Of a stretch of 64,000 nucleotides of DNA, positions 42,856-51,631 are shown piece by piece (positions within the stretch are counted from its first letter, which is position 1; each line of letters begins with the position of its first letter). Source of the DNA: Betaproteobacteria bacterium Ga0074130. GTDB taxonomy: Bacteria; Pseudomonadota; Gammaproteobacteria; Burkholderiales; Rhodocyclaceae. The position numbers and the translations under genes were made by a program. The stretch spans positions 1 through 64,000 of the forward strand of contig LNDZ01000026.1 of assembly GCA_001464495.1 (NCBI GenBank). The letters run 5' to 3'. Below the pieces are notes generated by a model that was given only the letters and a program-made list of their open reading frames with translations, ran no database searches and was not told where the DNA came from.

Positions 42856-44105
42856 GCTGCTTTGCCTTGTAAATGAGCGATACGTAATGCTGCTGGTGGG
42901 TGCGAGTCGTAGAACAAGGAATGCAATGGGTCAGGCGTGAGCGTTGCGGCATTGTCGCGGTAGAGCTTGACCAGTGCAGTGACCAGATCGTTTGCCTGTG
43001 TCTGGCTGGCCGCATAGGCGTCAGCTTCGTACTCATGCTTGCGCGACAAGGCGGAGCTTAGCGGCGCCAGTGGGAAGGTAAAAACAGGCAGCACTAGGGA
43101 GAACAGGATCAATGCAAGGGCGGTGCCTTGATAAGGCACACCAAGGCCTGCATAGAACCACTCGGAATCAATCAACTGACCTAGCAGCCACAGGAAACCG
43201 AGGCTGAGGATGGCCAGCAGTGCAATGCGCTTCTTGATGTGGCCGTGCTTGTAGTGCCCCAGTTCGTGGGCGAGTACAGCTTCTACCTCAGGCGGGTCGA
43301 GGCGGGTGAGCAGGGTGTCGAAGAACACAATCCGCTTGGCCGCGCCGAAGCCGGTGAAATAGGCATTGCCATGCGAGGAGCGCTTGGAGCCATCCATCAC
43401 AAACAAACCCGACGAGGTGAAGCCGCAACGCGCAAGCAGTGCTTCGATGCGTTGCTTGAGGCTGCTGTCGTCGAGGGGCGAGAACTTATTGAAGAGCGGG
43501 GCGATGACGGTGGGGTAGAGCAGCAGCACGAGCAGGTTGAAGCCCATCCAGAATACCCACACGTAGAGCCACCATTGGGCGCCCATTTCGCCCATTAGCC
43601 AAAGCACGGCGAGGATCAGGGGCGCACCGATGAATGCGCCCAGCGTGGTGGATTTGACGAGGTCGATCAGCCACAGGCGCGGCGTGAGTTTGTTGAAGCC
43701 GAAGTGCGCTTCGATGCGGAAGGTGCGGTAAAGGGAGAAGGGCAGCTCAACGAGAAAGCTCACCACTGCGAGACTGGCGAACAGGGCGAGGCTGTGGGCA
43801 TAGCCGCCATTGTCGAAAAACTGCGCCCAGAAGTTGTAGAGTAGGTGCAGACCGCCACCGAGCGTGAGGCCCAGCAGTAGGGCGGTTTCAGCAATGATGC
43901 TATTGAGACCGAGGCGGCTACGTGCAATGCTGTAGTCGGCGGCCTTCTGGTGTTCTTCAAGCCTGATTTTGCTCGCAAACTCGGCCGGTACGGCGCTGCG
44001 ATGCGCGCTGATATGGTTGATCTGACGCATGCCTAGCCACACGCGCAATGCGGTGCTGAGGGTCAGGAATAGCAGAAATAGTGTGGCAAAAATGCTGGGT
44101 GTCAT
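42852..44105 (-). CDS. Ste24-like M48 metalloprotease (membrane)
   Basis: A 417-residue M48 peptidase of the CAAX-protease (Ste24) type. Its zinc site is HELGH in [13 protein letters not shown], with the downstream glutamate in [11 protein letters not shown]. Several membrane helices surround it (about 1-18, 65-90, 105-125, 150-175, 290-310, 325-350). The typical [18 protein letters not shown] segment precedes the zinc site. Bacterial members are thought to clear damaged membrane proteins. First gene of the protease-phhB-rsgA operon, divergent from the oligoribonuclease gene. Confidence 0.92.
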   Translation of the reverse strand: MTPSIFATLFLLFLTLSTALRVWLGMRQINHISAHRSAVPAEFASKIRLEEHQKAADYSIARSRLGLNSIIAETALLLGLTLGGGLHLLYNFWAQFFDNGGYAHSLALFASLAVVSFLVELPFSLYRTFRIEAHFGFNKLTPRLWLIDLVKSTTLGAFIGAPLILAVLWLMGEMGAQWWLYVWVFWMGFNLLVLLLYPTVIAPLFNKFSPLDDSSLKQRIEALLARCGFTSSGLFVMDGSKRSSHGNAYFTGFGAAKRIVFFDTLLTRLDPPEVEAVLAHELGHYKHGHIKKRIALLAILSLGFLWLLGQLIDSEWFYAGLGVPYQGTALALILFSLVLPVFTFPLAPLSSALSRKHEYEADAYAASQTQANDLVTALVKLYRDNAATLTPDPLHSLFYDSHPPAALRIAHLQGKAA

Positions 44106-44172
44106 CAGAGTCAGAGAGTGGAGGGACTGTGAGAAAATGTCGTTTTACGCACGCGGCAGCGACAGGAAAATT

Positions 44173-44718
44173 ATGGCACAAGATCAGAACGCCCTTATCT
44201 GGCTGGACATGGAAATGACCGGTCTGGAGCCCGATACCGACAAGATCATCGAGTTGGCTGTGGTCATTACCAATTCGAATCTGGAAACCATTGCCGAAGG
44301 TCCAGTCTGGGTGGTGCATCAAAGTGATGCAGTGCTGGATGGTATGGATGACTGGAACAAGGGTACGCACGGTAAGTCGGGTTTGATTGACAAGGTCAAG
44401 GCTTCCACGCTGACAGAGGATGAAGTGGCGTCGCAATGCCTTGAGTTTCTGAAGCAACACGTGCCAGCTCGTACGTCCCCAATGTGTGGCAATTCCATCG
44501 GTCAGGACCGTCGCTTCATGGTACGCCACATGCCTGTGCTGGAAGCGTATTTCCACTATCGCAACCTTGATGTGTCTACGCTGAAGGAGCTGGTTAAGCG
44601 CTGGAAGCCCGAGCTTGCCAAGGGGCTGACCAAGCACGGCAAGCATGAAGCGCTGGCCGATGTGTATGAGTCTATCGAGGAGCTCAAGTACTACCGCGAG
44701 CACTTCCTTAAGCTCTAA
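44173..44718 (+). CDS. orn: Oligoribonuclease
   Basis: A 181-residue DEDDh 3'-5' exonuclease that degrades RNA of two to five bases to nucleotides, essential in many Proteobacteria. The catalytic Asp12 and Glu14 are in [11 protein letters not shown], the middle Asp in [11 protein letters not shown] and the last pair in [12 protein letters not shown]. The ATG at 44173 with the family's usual N-terminus is taken; an upstream in-frame ATG at 44137 would add unmatched residues. The gene is divergent from the protease gene with a 67-base gap. Confidence 0.96.
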   Translation: MAQDQNALIWLDMEMTGLEPDTDKIIELAVVITNSNLETIAEGPVWVVHQSDAVLDGMDDWNKGTHGKSGLIDKVKASTLTEDEVASQCLEFLKQHVPARTSPMCGNSIGQDRRFMVRHMPVLEAYFHYRNLDVSTLKELVKRWKPELAKGLTKHGKHEALADVYESIEELKYYREHFLKL

Positions 44719-44762
44719 GTAGCTGCCTTCTCAACCGCTGCCGTTTAGGCAACGGGAATAAC

Positions 44763-44792
44763 AAGGGGATGAGGCGTGTGCCTCATCCCCTT
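44763..44792. terminator. Intrinsic terminator after orn
   Basis: AAGGGGATGAGGC (44763-44775) pairs with GCCTCATCCCCTT (44780-44792) around GTGT, followed by TTTTGTTTT. A 13-base stem. Confidence 0.92.
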
Positions 44793-44838
44793 TTTGTTTT
44801 GAGCTTAGAGTGCTGTCTGGAAGCGGTTGTGAAGCGGA

Positions 44839-46401
44839 TCAGCGTTTGAAGAGGTAGTAATACTCTTCGCGGTCGCTGGGGCGGGCGCCTTCCCAAACCT
44901 TGGTCCAGTCGGTGTCGATCTTCGGCGAGCGGCGCGGTTGGCCTTGCACCAGCAGCCAGTCGCACGACTTGCTCTTGCTGCCGCGCTGGGTGATCAGGCC
45001 CGCCTCGTAATCGAGCACCGCGCGTTGCGCATCACCCAGGCCCATACTGGCAACGCATACAGGCTTGTCCTGACGAAGCTTGGCGGCGATTTGCCGGCTC
45101 ATCGGTTCGTAGCTCTTGCCGTAGTCCACTTGCGGAATCCATAGCGCCGCGAACAGGCACCAGATCAGCACCATGCCACAGGCCCAGTCGGTCGTGCCGC
45201 GCCATGGGGAGCGACGACTGCCGAAAATAATCAATAGCCACAGTGCCGAGATAATCAAGGCAAACACCCACGCGATGATGGTCCAATCGGCTTCGAAGCC
45301 GGGAATCAGGCGCGTGATGTTCTTGTACAGCTTGGGTGGTGTGCCCGTCATCAGGGCGATTTCAGCCAGCCAGATGATGACCCCGACCAGCGTGAAGGTC
45401 ATCATGCCAAACCAGTCGAGCGCATTGGCAGCACCGCGGCGTAGGCGGCCAGCCCCCAGCGCACCCAGCAGCGCGAAGGGCACCAGCAGCGGCAGCGCTG
45501 GCAGGTTGCGAGCGTCTGCACAGAGCAGATACCAGATCAGTGCGCTGACTGTACCGAGCAGCGGAAGCGCTATCTGCCCAAGTTGGCGACGATACAGCCA
45601 CAGTGGCCACAGGGCCAACGGCAGTGACGGCCAGGCGAACCACGCTAGCAATTCAAAATGATTTTGACTGGCGTACTGGCGAATGCCGAGGTTGAAGCCG
45701 GGTAGATTCAGCTGTGTTGCGGCGACAGAAATGACGCCTCCAGCCAGCAGTGCCGCGATCAACAGGCCTTGCAGGCTGTTGCGGCTGCGCCAAGGAGTAA
45801 ATAAAGGCAGGAGCAGCAATCCTGCTAGCGGAAGCAAGGCATCAAGGCCGCCGGCTAAGGCGGTGACGATCAGGCCGACAGCGAGCAACAGGCCGGCACC
45901 CCGTTGTTGCGGCAGTCGCGCCAAGCCCCAGTAGGCCAGAGCATGTCCAGCCAAGACGGCAATCATGGGTTGGGCTTCGTGCATGGGCAGCAATAGGCCA
46001 GGTGCGCCGATTAAGAGCAGGGGGGCTGCGGCGTCAAAGCGTACATAGGCGTCACGACCTGAGCGATATATGGCGGCGGCATGGCCGATCGCATACAAGG
46101 CAATGCCGCCAAAGAATGCCGTAGCTAGACGCGCAGCATTGTGAAACTCAAGCAGGCCGCCGAGCAGTTGCCCAAAGCTGGCTGACAGCCAGTAGTAAAG
46201 CGGGGCTTCGCGCCAGACTTCCCCTGCGAGGTGCGGCTGTAACCAGTGACCGCGCTGCACCATGTCCCATGCGACGCCAATATGCACGGCGTCTTCGTAT
46301 TTCCACAGGTGGTGATCGAGCAGGCCGGTGAGCAGATAGACCGCGCACAGGATGCACAGCAGACGAAGGCTGACAGGGTGGAGGGGCTGGCTATATTGCA
46401 T
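44839..46401 (-). CDS. ArnT-like membrane glycosyltransferase (PMT family)
   Basis: A 520-residue polytopic membrane protein with about twelve hydrophobic helices. The first periplasmic loop has WKYEDAVHIGVAWDMV and HLAGEVWREAPLYYWLSASF, the pattern of ArnT/PMT-family GT-C enzymes in which an Asp or Glu of this loop is catalytic. It should move a sugar from an undecaprenyl or dolichyl-type phosphate donor onto lipid A, a protein or another glycan; the actual donor and acceptor cannot be told. The C-terminal ~120 residues are a soluble periplasmic part. It is flanked by terminators on both sides and appears monocistronic. Confidence 0.85.
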   Translation of the reverse strand: MQYSQPLHPVSLRLLCILCAVYLLTGLLDHHLWKYEDAVHIGVAWDMVQRGHWLQPHLAGEVWREAPLYYWLSASFGQLLGGLLEFHNAARLATAFFGGIALYAIGHAAAIYRSGRDAYVRFDAAAPLLLIGAPGLLLPMHEAQPMIAVLAGHALAYWGLARLPQQRGAGLLLAVGLIVTALAGGLDALLPLAGLLLLPLFTPWRSRNSLQGLLIAALLAGGVISVAATQLNLPGFNLGIRQYASQNHFELLAWFAWPSLPLALWPLWLYRRQLGQIALPLLGTVSALIWYLLCADARNLPALPLLVPFALLGALGAGRLRRGAANALDWFGMMTFTLVGVIIWLAEIALMTGTPPKLYKNITRLIPGFEADWTIIAWVFALIISALWLLIIFGSRRSPWRGTTDWACGMVLIWCLFAALWIPQVDYGKSYEPMSRQIAAKLRQDKPVCVASMGLGDAQRAVLDYEAGLITQRGSKSKSCDWLLVQGQPRRSPKIDTDWTKVWEGARPSDREEYYYLFKR

Positions 46402-46464
46402 CAGAAGGCCGCGGCGGGAGAGTTGCGTCGAATATGCGGTAACTGCAGGGGTGGTGCTGTAAAG

Positions 46465-46492
46465 AAAAAAGGCAGCCGAAGCTGCCTTTTTT
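46465..46492. terminator. Intrinsic terminator after rpmE
   Basis: AAAAAAGGCAGC (46465-46476) pairs with GCTGCCTTTTTT (46481-46492), read on the minus strand with a TTCG loop and a run of six U. It ends rpmE. Confidence 0.93.
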
Positions 46493-46509
46493 CAGCATGC
46501 AAGCGTGCT

Positions 46510-46719
46510 TTAAGCCGACTTGGTGCCGTACTTTTGACGGAAGCGCTCAACGCGACCGGCAGTATCCACAATCTTCTGCTTGCCGGTGTAGAACGGGTGG
46601 CAAGACGAGCAGACTTCGATGTTCAGCGGCTTGCCGGACGTCGACTTGGTCTTGAATGCGTTGCCGCAGCTGCAGGTTACGTCGATTTCGACGTAGTTCG
46701 GGTGGATGCCTTCTTTCAT
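46510..46719 (-). CDS. rpmE: 50S ribosomal protein L31 (zinc-binding form)
   Basis: A 69-residue L31. It starts [20 protein letters not shown], and the four zinc ligands are Cys16, Cys18, Cys37 and Cys40, so this is the zinc (C+) form rather than the zinc-free paralogue made under zinc starvation. The ATG at 46719 has an AAGGA-type ribosome site; frames extending upstream are not used. Transcribed alone, with a very strong terminator. Confidence 0.97.
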   Translation of the reverse strand: MKEGIHPNYVEIDVTCSCGNAFKTKSTSGKPLNIEVCSSCHPFYTGKQKIVDTAGRVERFRQKYGTKSA

Positions 46720-46869
46720 GATCTGTCCTTTGGTGTGTATCGAGCGACTGGCGGTTGTGACCGGTCTAGTACGACCGGTCTTCACAATGAGACCGATCCG
46801 GTAAGCCCGCAATTATCGCGGAATATTCAATATCTTGCAAGCCAAATGTACGGTGCGCTGGCCGAGTGC

Positions 46870-48132
46870 TTAACGGCCACCGCGCATGGCGTCGAAGAAT
46901 TCGCCGTTGTTTTTGGTTGCTTTGATCTTGTCGAGCAGGAATTCCATCGCTTCCAGATCGTCCATGTTGTACAGAAGCTTGCGCAGCACCCACATCTTTT
47001 GCAGGACTTCTGGCTTGAGCAGCAGCTCTTCGCGGCGTGTACCTGACTTGTTCACGTTGATAGCCGGGTAGACGCGCTTTTCGGCCATACGGCGATCCAG
47101 ATGGATTTCCATATTGCCAGTGCCCTTGAATTCTTCGTAGATCACATCGTCCATGCGGCTACCGGTGTCGATCAGGGCGGTGGCGATGATGGTCAGAGAG
47201 CCGCCTTCTTCCAGATTCCGGGCAGCGCCGAAGAAGCGCTTGGGCTTTTGCAGGGCGTTGGCATCCACGCCGCCGGTCAATACCTTGCCGGAGGTCGGCT
47301 GTACCGTGTTGTAGGCGCGGGCTAGACGGGTGATCGAGTCGAGCAGGATGACTACATCCTTCTTGTGCTCGGTCAGGCGCTTGGCCTTTTCCATGACCAT
47401 CTCAGCAACCTGCACGTGGCGGGTGGCGGGTTCGTCAAAGGTCGAGGCAACCACTTCGCCGCGCACGGTGCGCTGCATTTCAGTGACTTCTTCCGGACGT
47501 TCGTCGATCAGCAGCACGATCAGTTCGACATCCGGGTGATTGCTCATGATGGCATGCGCAATATGCTGCAGCATCACTGTCTTGCCGGACTTCGGGCTGG
47601 CGACCAGCAGGGCGCGTTGGCCTTTGCCGATCGGCGCAATGATGTCGATGATGCGTGATGTGGTGTTTTCTTCAGCACGAATATCGCGCTCAAGTTGCAA
47701 CACCTGATTCGGGTGAATCGGCGTCAAATTTTCAAACAGGATCTTGTTCTTGGCCGCTTCCGGCGGTTGACCATTGATGCTGTCGAGTTTGACTAGGGCA
47801 AAGTAACGCTCGCCGTCCTTGGGCGCGCGGATTTCACCGATGATCGTATCGCCAGTATGCAGATTGAAGCGACGGATCTGCGAGGGGCTGACATAGATGT
47901 CGTCAGTACTGGCCAGATACGAAGTATCGGGCGAGCGTAGAAAGCCGAAGCCATCTGGCAGGATTTCGAGGGTGCCGTCACCGAAGATCGCTTCGCCCTT
48001 CTTGGCGTGCTGGCGCAGGATGGCGAACAGCAGCTCCTGTTTGCGCAGGCGGTTGGCGCCTTCGATCTGGTGGGTGGCTGCTATCTCAAGCAGCTGACTG
48101 ACGTGTTGTGATTTGAGCTCTGAAAGATGCAT
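46870..48132 (-). CDS. rho: Transcription termination factor Rho
   Basis: A 420-residue Rho. The N-terminal helical domain begins [18 protein letters not shown]; the RNA-binding cold-shock-like domain has [18 protein letters not shown]. The ATPase domain has Walker A in [10 protein letters not shown] and Walker B in [16 protein letters not shown], and the Q-loop follows near [12 protein letters not shown]. It forms a hexamer that unwinds RNA from RNA polymerase. The 220-base leader (48133-48352) is long, as expected of a gene that controls its own termination. Confidence 0.98.
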   Translation of the reverse strand: MHLSELKSQHVSQLLEIAATHQIEGANRLRKQELLFAILRQHAKKGEAIFGDGTLEILPDGFGFLRSPDTSYLASTDDIYVSPSQIRRFNLHTGDTIIGEIRAPKDGERYFALVKLDSINGQPPEAAKNKILFENLTPIHPNQVLQLERDIRAEENTTSRIIDIIAPIGKGQRALLVASPKSGKTVMLQHIAHAIMSNHPDVELIVLLIDERPEEVTEMQRTVRGEVVASTFDEPATRHVQVAEMVMEKAKRLTEHKKDVVILLDSITRLARAYNTVQPTSGKVLTGGVDANALQKPKRFFGAARNLEEGGSLTIIATALIDTGSRMDDVIYEEFKGTGNMEIHLDRRMAEKRVYPAINVNKSGTRREELLLKPEVLQKMWVLRKLLYNMDDLEAMEFLLDKIKATKNNGEFFDAMRGGR

Positions 48133-48298
48133 GGAGGCGACCTGAGGGCGATATGCGCGGTAGGCGTATGAAGAGGGGCGTTACGTGTGGGGAATGGGTG
48201 CGGCAGAAACGGGAGCCGACGAGTGGAATCTTCTGCGATTCATGCCGGATTACCGGCCAGTCGTGCAAGCCAACTTGAATCAGGCTTACCGGGCGCTA

Positions 48299-48335
48299 CC
48301 TGAGGCCAGTTGCAGTGAGCTGCAATGACCTCAGG
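48299..48335. terminator. Two-part hairpin between trxA and rho
   Basis: CCTGAGG (48299-48305) pairs with CCTCAGG (48329-48335) and inside it TTGCAG (48310-48315) with CTGCAA (48320-48325). It lies just after the trxA stop on the minus strand. No U run follows, so it may be a processing or Rho-dependent structure rather than an intrinsic terminator. Confidence 0.5.
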
Positions 48336-48352
48336 CGCGGAATGTATAGTGA

Positions 48353-48679
48353 TTACAGATTGCTGTCAATGAATGCCGTCAATTGCGACTTCGACAGGGC
48401 GCCCACCTTGGTGGCGGCGATGTCGCCAGCCTTGAACAACATCAGGGTCGGAATGCCGCGGATACCGAATTCGCCCGGGGTCTTTTCGTTGTCGTCAATG
48501 TTCAGCTTGGCGATCTTCAGCTTGCCAGCGTATTCCTTGGCGACTTCGTCAAGGATGGGGGCAATCATCTTGCACGGACCGCACCACTCGGCCCAGTAGT
48601 CAACCAGTACGGGTGTGCTGGCGTCGAGGACTTCGTTCTTGAAGGTGGCATCGGTAACGTGGTGAATAAGTTCGCTCAT
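48353..48679 (-). CDS. trxA: Thioredoxin 1
   Basis: A 108-residue thioredoxin with active site WCGPC (Cys33 and Cys36) in [18 protein letters not shown] and the cis-proline loop [11 protein letters not shown]. It keeps cytoplasmic proteins reduced and feeds ribonucleotide reductase. The order trxA then rho on the same strand matches E. coli and many other Proteobacteria. A GAGAAT-type leader with weak ribosome site precedes the ATG. Confidence 0.97.
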   Translation of the reverse strand: MSELIHHVTDATFKNEVLDASTPVLVDYWAEWCGPCKMIAPILDEVAKEYAGKLKIAKLNIDDNEKTPGEFGIRGIPTLMLFKAGDIAATKVGALSKSQLTAFIDSNL

Positions 48680-48936
48680 GAGTATTCTCGTTTCGGGGAG
48701 GAGGGGCTGCCCGCCGGTTTCCTGTCTGTTGGCTAGGGCATCCGGAACGGCCTGGCGCCTTGCGGCGACATGCTGATTCGGTGACCTTCATCCTAACAAA
48801 AAAAGCCCAGATGCGGGAAGCGCGCGCCTTTTCAGCCGCGCCATATTACAATTGAGGCCTACCGGGCAGGTTTCAAGTCCTTTACTACAATCTGAACAAC
48901 CCCGATCTAGCCCGCTGATTTGACGGAGATTCTGAC

Positions 48937-49260
48937 GTGACCTATGTTGTGACCGAGAACTGCATCAAGTGCAAATACACTGATTGCGTTGATGTTTGCC
49001 CGGTGGATTGTTTCCATGAAGGCCCCAACTTCCTGGTGATCGACCCCGATGAGTGCATTGATTGCACCCTGTGCGTGGCTGAGTGCCCTGCTGAGGCGAT
49101 TTATGCCGAAGACGATGTGCCGGCCGGACAGGAAAGCTTTATTGCCCTGAATGCCGAGCTAGCGAAGAGCTGGCCTGTCATCATCGAACGCAAGGATCCC
49201 TTGCCCGATGCCGACGAATGGGCCAAGGCCAAGGGTAAGTTGGAGCAACTGGAGCGCTAA
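48937..49260 (+). CDS. fdxA: Seven-iron ferredoxin FdxA
   Basis: A 107-residue ferredoxin carrying one [3Fe-4S] and one [4Fe-4S] cluster. Cys9, Cys17 and Cys21 with a distal cysteine bind the first, and [11 protein letters not shown] contributes the second. The opening [20 protein letters not shown] is the signature of the FdxA family. It is a low-potential electron carrier in the cytoplasm; partner enzymes are not encoded nearby. A GGAG site precedes the ATG. Confidence 0.96.
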   Translation: MTYVVTENCIKCKYTDCVDVCPVDCFHEGPNFLVIDPDECIDCTLCVAECPAEAIYAEDDVPAGQESFIALNAELAKSWPVIIERKDPLPDADEWAKAKGKLEQLER

Positions 49261-49286
49261 TCCGCTACCTGCCGATAAAGCCGTAA

Positions 49287-49312
49287 AAAAGCCCCGCATA
49301 TGCGGGGCTTTT
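49287..49312. terminator. Intrinsic terminator after fdxA
   Basis: AAAAGCCCCGC pairs with GCGGGGCTTTT around ATAT, followed by CTTTT. It separates fdxA from the CBS protein gene. Confidence 0.9.
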
Positions 49313-49408
49313 CTTTTCATAAATCCCTTTTATTGTGATCATGATTGGTCTAGGATGAAATGGCTTGTCCGGTTCCGGCTAGGCCAATTCATAAGAGGAG
49401 GGCGCACC

Positions 49409-49855
49409 ATGAAGGTCAGGGAGATACTTGCACTCAAGGGTTCGGTCATTTTCAGTATTGATCCAGAGCAGAGCTTGCGTGATGGCGTTCACGCCATGGC
49501 CGAGAATGATGTCGGCTCGTTGATGTGCCTCGAGAGCGGTCGTCTTGTCGGGGTGTTGAGTTTCCGCGAAGTGATGCGGGCGATTCGTAACCACGGTGCA
49601 GATTGGGGCTGGGTCAACATTGCTGAGGTCATGGCACCCAACCCACCCACTGCAACTATGGGCATGGATGTCGATGAACTGCGCCGCCTGATGCTGGAAA
49701 CGAGAGTTCGTTACTTGCCGGTTGTCGATAATGGCGTGTTGGCTGGTGTAATCTCCTTCCACGACATTGCCAAGGCGGTGCTTAAGGAGCAAGGCCAAGA
49801 GAACGAGATGCTCAAGGCCTACATCCACGACATCCCGCAGGCCGCAGCACACTGA
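49409..49855 (+). CDS. Two-CBS-domain protein
   Basis: A 148-residue protein made of two CBS repeats (about 8-60 and 75-130): DGVHAMAENDVGSLMCLESGRLVGVLSFREV and ELRRLMLETRVRYLPVVDNGVLAGVISFHDI (quoted in part: ENDVGSLMC; RVRYLPVVDNG). CBS pairs bind adenosine nucleotides such as AMP or ATP and sense energy state. No enzyme or transporter domain is fused, so the partner is unknown. The ATG at 49409 has an AGAGGAGG site. Confidence 0.9.
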   Translation: MKVREILALKGSVIFSIDPEQSLRDGVHAMAENDVGSLMCLESGRLVGVLSFREVMRAIRNHGADWGWVNIAEVMAPNPPTATMGMDVDELRRLMLETRVRYLPVVDNGVLAGVISFHDIAKAVLKEQGQENEMLKAYIHDIPQAAAH

Positions 49856-49863
49856 TAACCCGG

Positions 49864-49887
49864 GGACCGACTCAGCAGAGTCGGTCC
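49864..49887. terminator. Hairpin between the CBS gene and fadD
   Basis: GGACCGACTC (49864-49873) pairs perfectly with GAGTCGGTCC (49878-49887) around AGCA. No U run follows (AATACTAG), so it may be a weak terminator or an RNA-stabilising structure ahead of fadD. Confidence 0.5.
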
Positions 49888-49905
49888 AATACTAGAGGTC
49901 GACAC

Positions 49906-51609
49906 ATGTCGGCTGCTCGCATGGAAAAAATCTGGTTGCAGAGTTACCCGCCGGGTGTGCCCGCGGAGATTGATCCCGATGTATTTCCCTCGCTGCCAGC
50001 TATGCTGGCTCACATCATCCGTCAATATGGTCCAAAGCCTGCCTACTCTGGCTTTGGTCAGACACTCAGCTTTGACGACATAGACCTGCTATCCGGGCAG
50101 TTTGCCGCATGGTTGCATAGCGAGCTGAAGTTGCCGCGCGGTACTCGCGTGGCGCTGATGATGCCGAATATTCTGCCGTACCCAGTGTGCTTGTTTGGCA
50201 CTCTGCGCGCGGGCTGCACCGTGGTGAATTGCAATCCGCTCTACACGGCGCATGAGCTTGAGCATCAGCTCAAGGACTCAGGCGCTGAAGTCATCGTCAT
50301 CCTCGAGAATTTTGTACATGTTCTGGCCGAGATTCGTGAGCGGGTGCCGGTCAAGCATGTTGTGGTGCTGAGCATGGGGGACTTGCTGGCACCGCTCAAG
50401 CGCCTGCTGGTGAACCTGGTGGTACGCCATGTCAAACGGCTGGTTCCCCCGTATGCCCTTACCAATACGCTGGCCTTGCATGAAGTGCTGACGAAAGGGC
50501 GTCAACACCCAGTTCCCTGCCCCGACATCGACAGTGCGGACATTGCGTTTTTGCAATACACCGGTGGGACCACCGGTGTCTCCAAGGGCGCCATGCTCAC
50601 GCATCGCAACATCATTGCCAACGTGATGCAGGCTCGGGCGTGGATCGATGCCAAAGTGGTTGAAGGCGATGAAATTATCATCACTGCTTTGCCGCTTTAT
50701 CATGTGTTCTCGTTGATGGCGAATTGCCTGCTGTATGGCTCGCTGGGTGGCCTAAATGTGTTGATTGCCAACCCGCGCGACATTCCGGGTTTTGTGAAAG
50801 AGCTTAAGCGCCATAAATTCACTGCCTTTACCGGCGTGAATACCTTGTTTGCTGCCTTATTGCGCAACAAGGATTTTGCTGGCGTAGACTTTAGCCATCT
50901 GCGCATTGCCTTGGGTGGTGGTGCCGCGGTGCAAAAGAGTGTGGCCGAGCACTGGTGTGAGGTAACAGGGCAGCCCCTGATTGAGGCCTATGGGCTCACC
51001 GAAACCTCGCCGGCAGTTAGCATCAACCCGCTGCAACAACAGGTCTTTACCGGCACGATTGGACTGCCATTGCCATCTACTGAGCTCAGCATCCGTGATG
51101 ACAGCGGGCGCGAGGTTGAGCTGGGTGCGCCGGGTGAGATTTGCATTCGCGGGCCACAGGTCATGCAAGGCTACTGGCAGCGTCCGGATGAAACCGCGCT
51201 GGTGCTTGGCGCCGACGGCTTTCTGCATACCGGTGATATCGGCATCATGGATGCCCACGGCTATGTGCGGATTGTGGACCGCAAGAAGGAGATGATTCTG
51301 GTCTCCGGCTTCAACGTGTACCCGAGCGAGGTGGAGGCCGCTGTCGCTTCGTTTCCTGGAGTACATGAAGTGGCGGCCATCAGCGTGCCAGATGAGCGCA
51401 CCGGCGAAGCGGTCAAGGTCTTTGTCGTTCGTGAGGATGAGGGCGTGACGGCCGAGGCACTGGTCGCGCACTGCCACGAAAATCTGACCGGCTACAAAAT
51501 TCCGCACCAGATCGAGTTTCGCGACGATTTGCCCAAGAGCAACGTAGGCAAGATTTTGCGCCGCAAACTGCGCGAGGATGAGCTGCAGAAACGCGCTGGA
51601 AGCGCCTGA
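49906..51609 (+). CDS. fadD: Long-chain fatty acid-CoA ligase
   Basis: A 567-residue acyl-CoA synthetase of the ANL superfamily. The AMP-binding P-loop is YTGGTTGVSKGAMLTH, the second motif is EAYGLTETSP, the third is DIGIMDAHGYVRIVDRKKEM, and the C-terminal lysine is in PKSNVGKILRR. It activates fatty acids to acyl-CoA on the inner membrane for beta-oxidation or lipid synthesis. Length and opening (EKIWLQSYPPGVPAEIDPD) are those of proteobacterial FadD. The stop codon lies in the loop of a terminator hairpin. Confidence 0.95.
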   Translation: MSAARMEKIWLQSYPPGVPAEIDPDVFPSLPAMLAHIIRQYGPKPAYSGFGQTLSFDDIDLLSGQFAAWLHSELKLPRGTRVALMMPNILPYPVCLFGTLRAGCTVVNCNPLYTAHELEHQLKDSGAEVIVILENFVHVLAEIRERVPVKHVVVLSMGDLLAPLKRLLVNLVVRHVKRLVPPYALTNTLALHEVLTKGRQHPVPCPDIDSADIAFLQYTGGTTGVSKGAMLTHRNIIANVMQARAWIDAKVVEGDEIIITALPLYHVFSLMANCLLYGSLGGLNVLIANPRDIPGFVKELKRHKFTAFTGVNTLFAALLRNKDFAGVDFSHLRIALGGGAAVQKSVAEHWCEVTGQPLIEAYGLTETSPAVSINPLQQQVFTGTIGLPLPSTELSIRDDSGREVELGAPGEICIRGPQVMQGYWQRPDETALVLGADGFLHTGDIGIMDAHGYVRIVDRKKEMILVSGFNVYPSEVEAAVASFPGVHEVAAISVPDERTGEAVKVFVVREDEGVTAEALVAHCHENLTGYKIPHQIEFRDDLPKSNVGKILRRKLREDELQKRAGSA

Positions 51610-51620
51610 CGCTTCCAGCG
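51594..51620 (+). terminator. Terminator overlapping the fadD stop codon
   Basis: CGCTGGAAGCG (51594-51604) pairs perfectly with CGCTTCCAGCG (51610-51620); the five-base loop contains the TGA stop of fadD. GTGTTGCTTATTT follows. Both fadD and the convergent cphA end here. Confidence 0.6.
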
Positions 51621-51631
51621 GTGTTGCTTAT

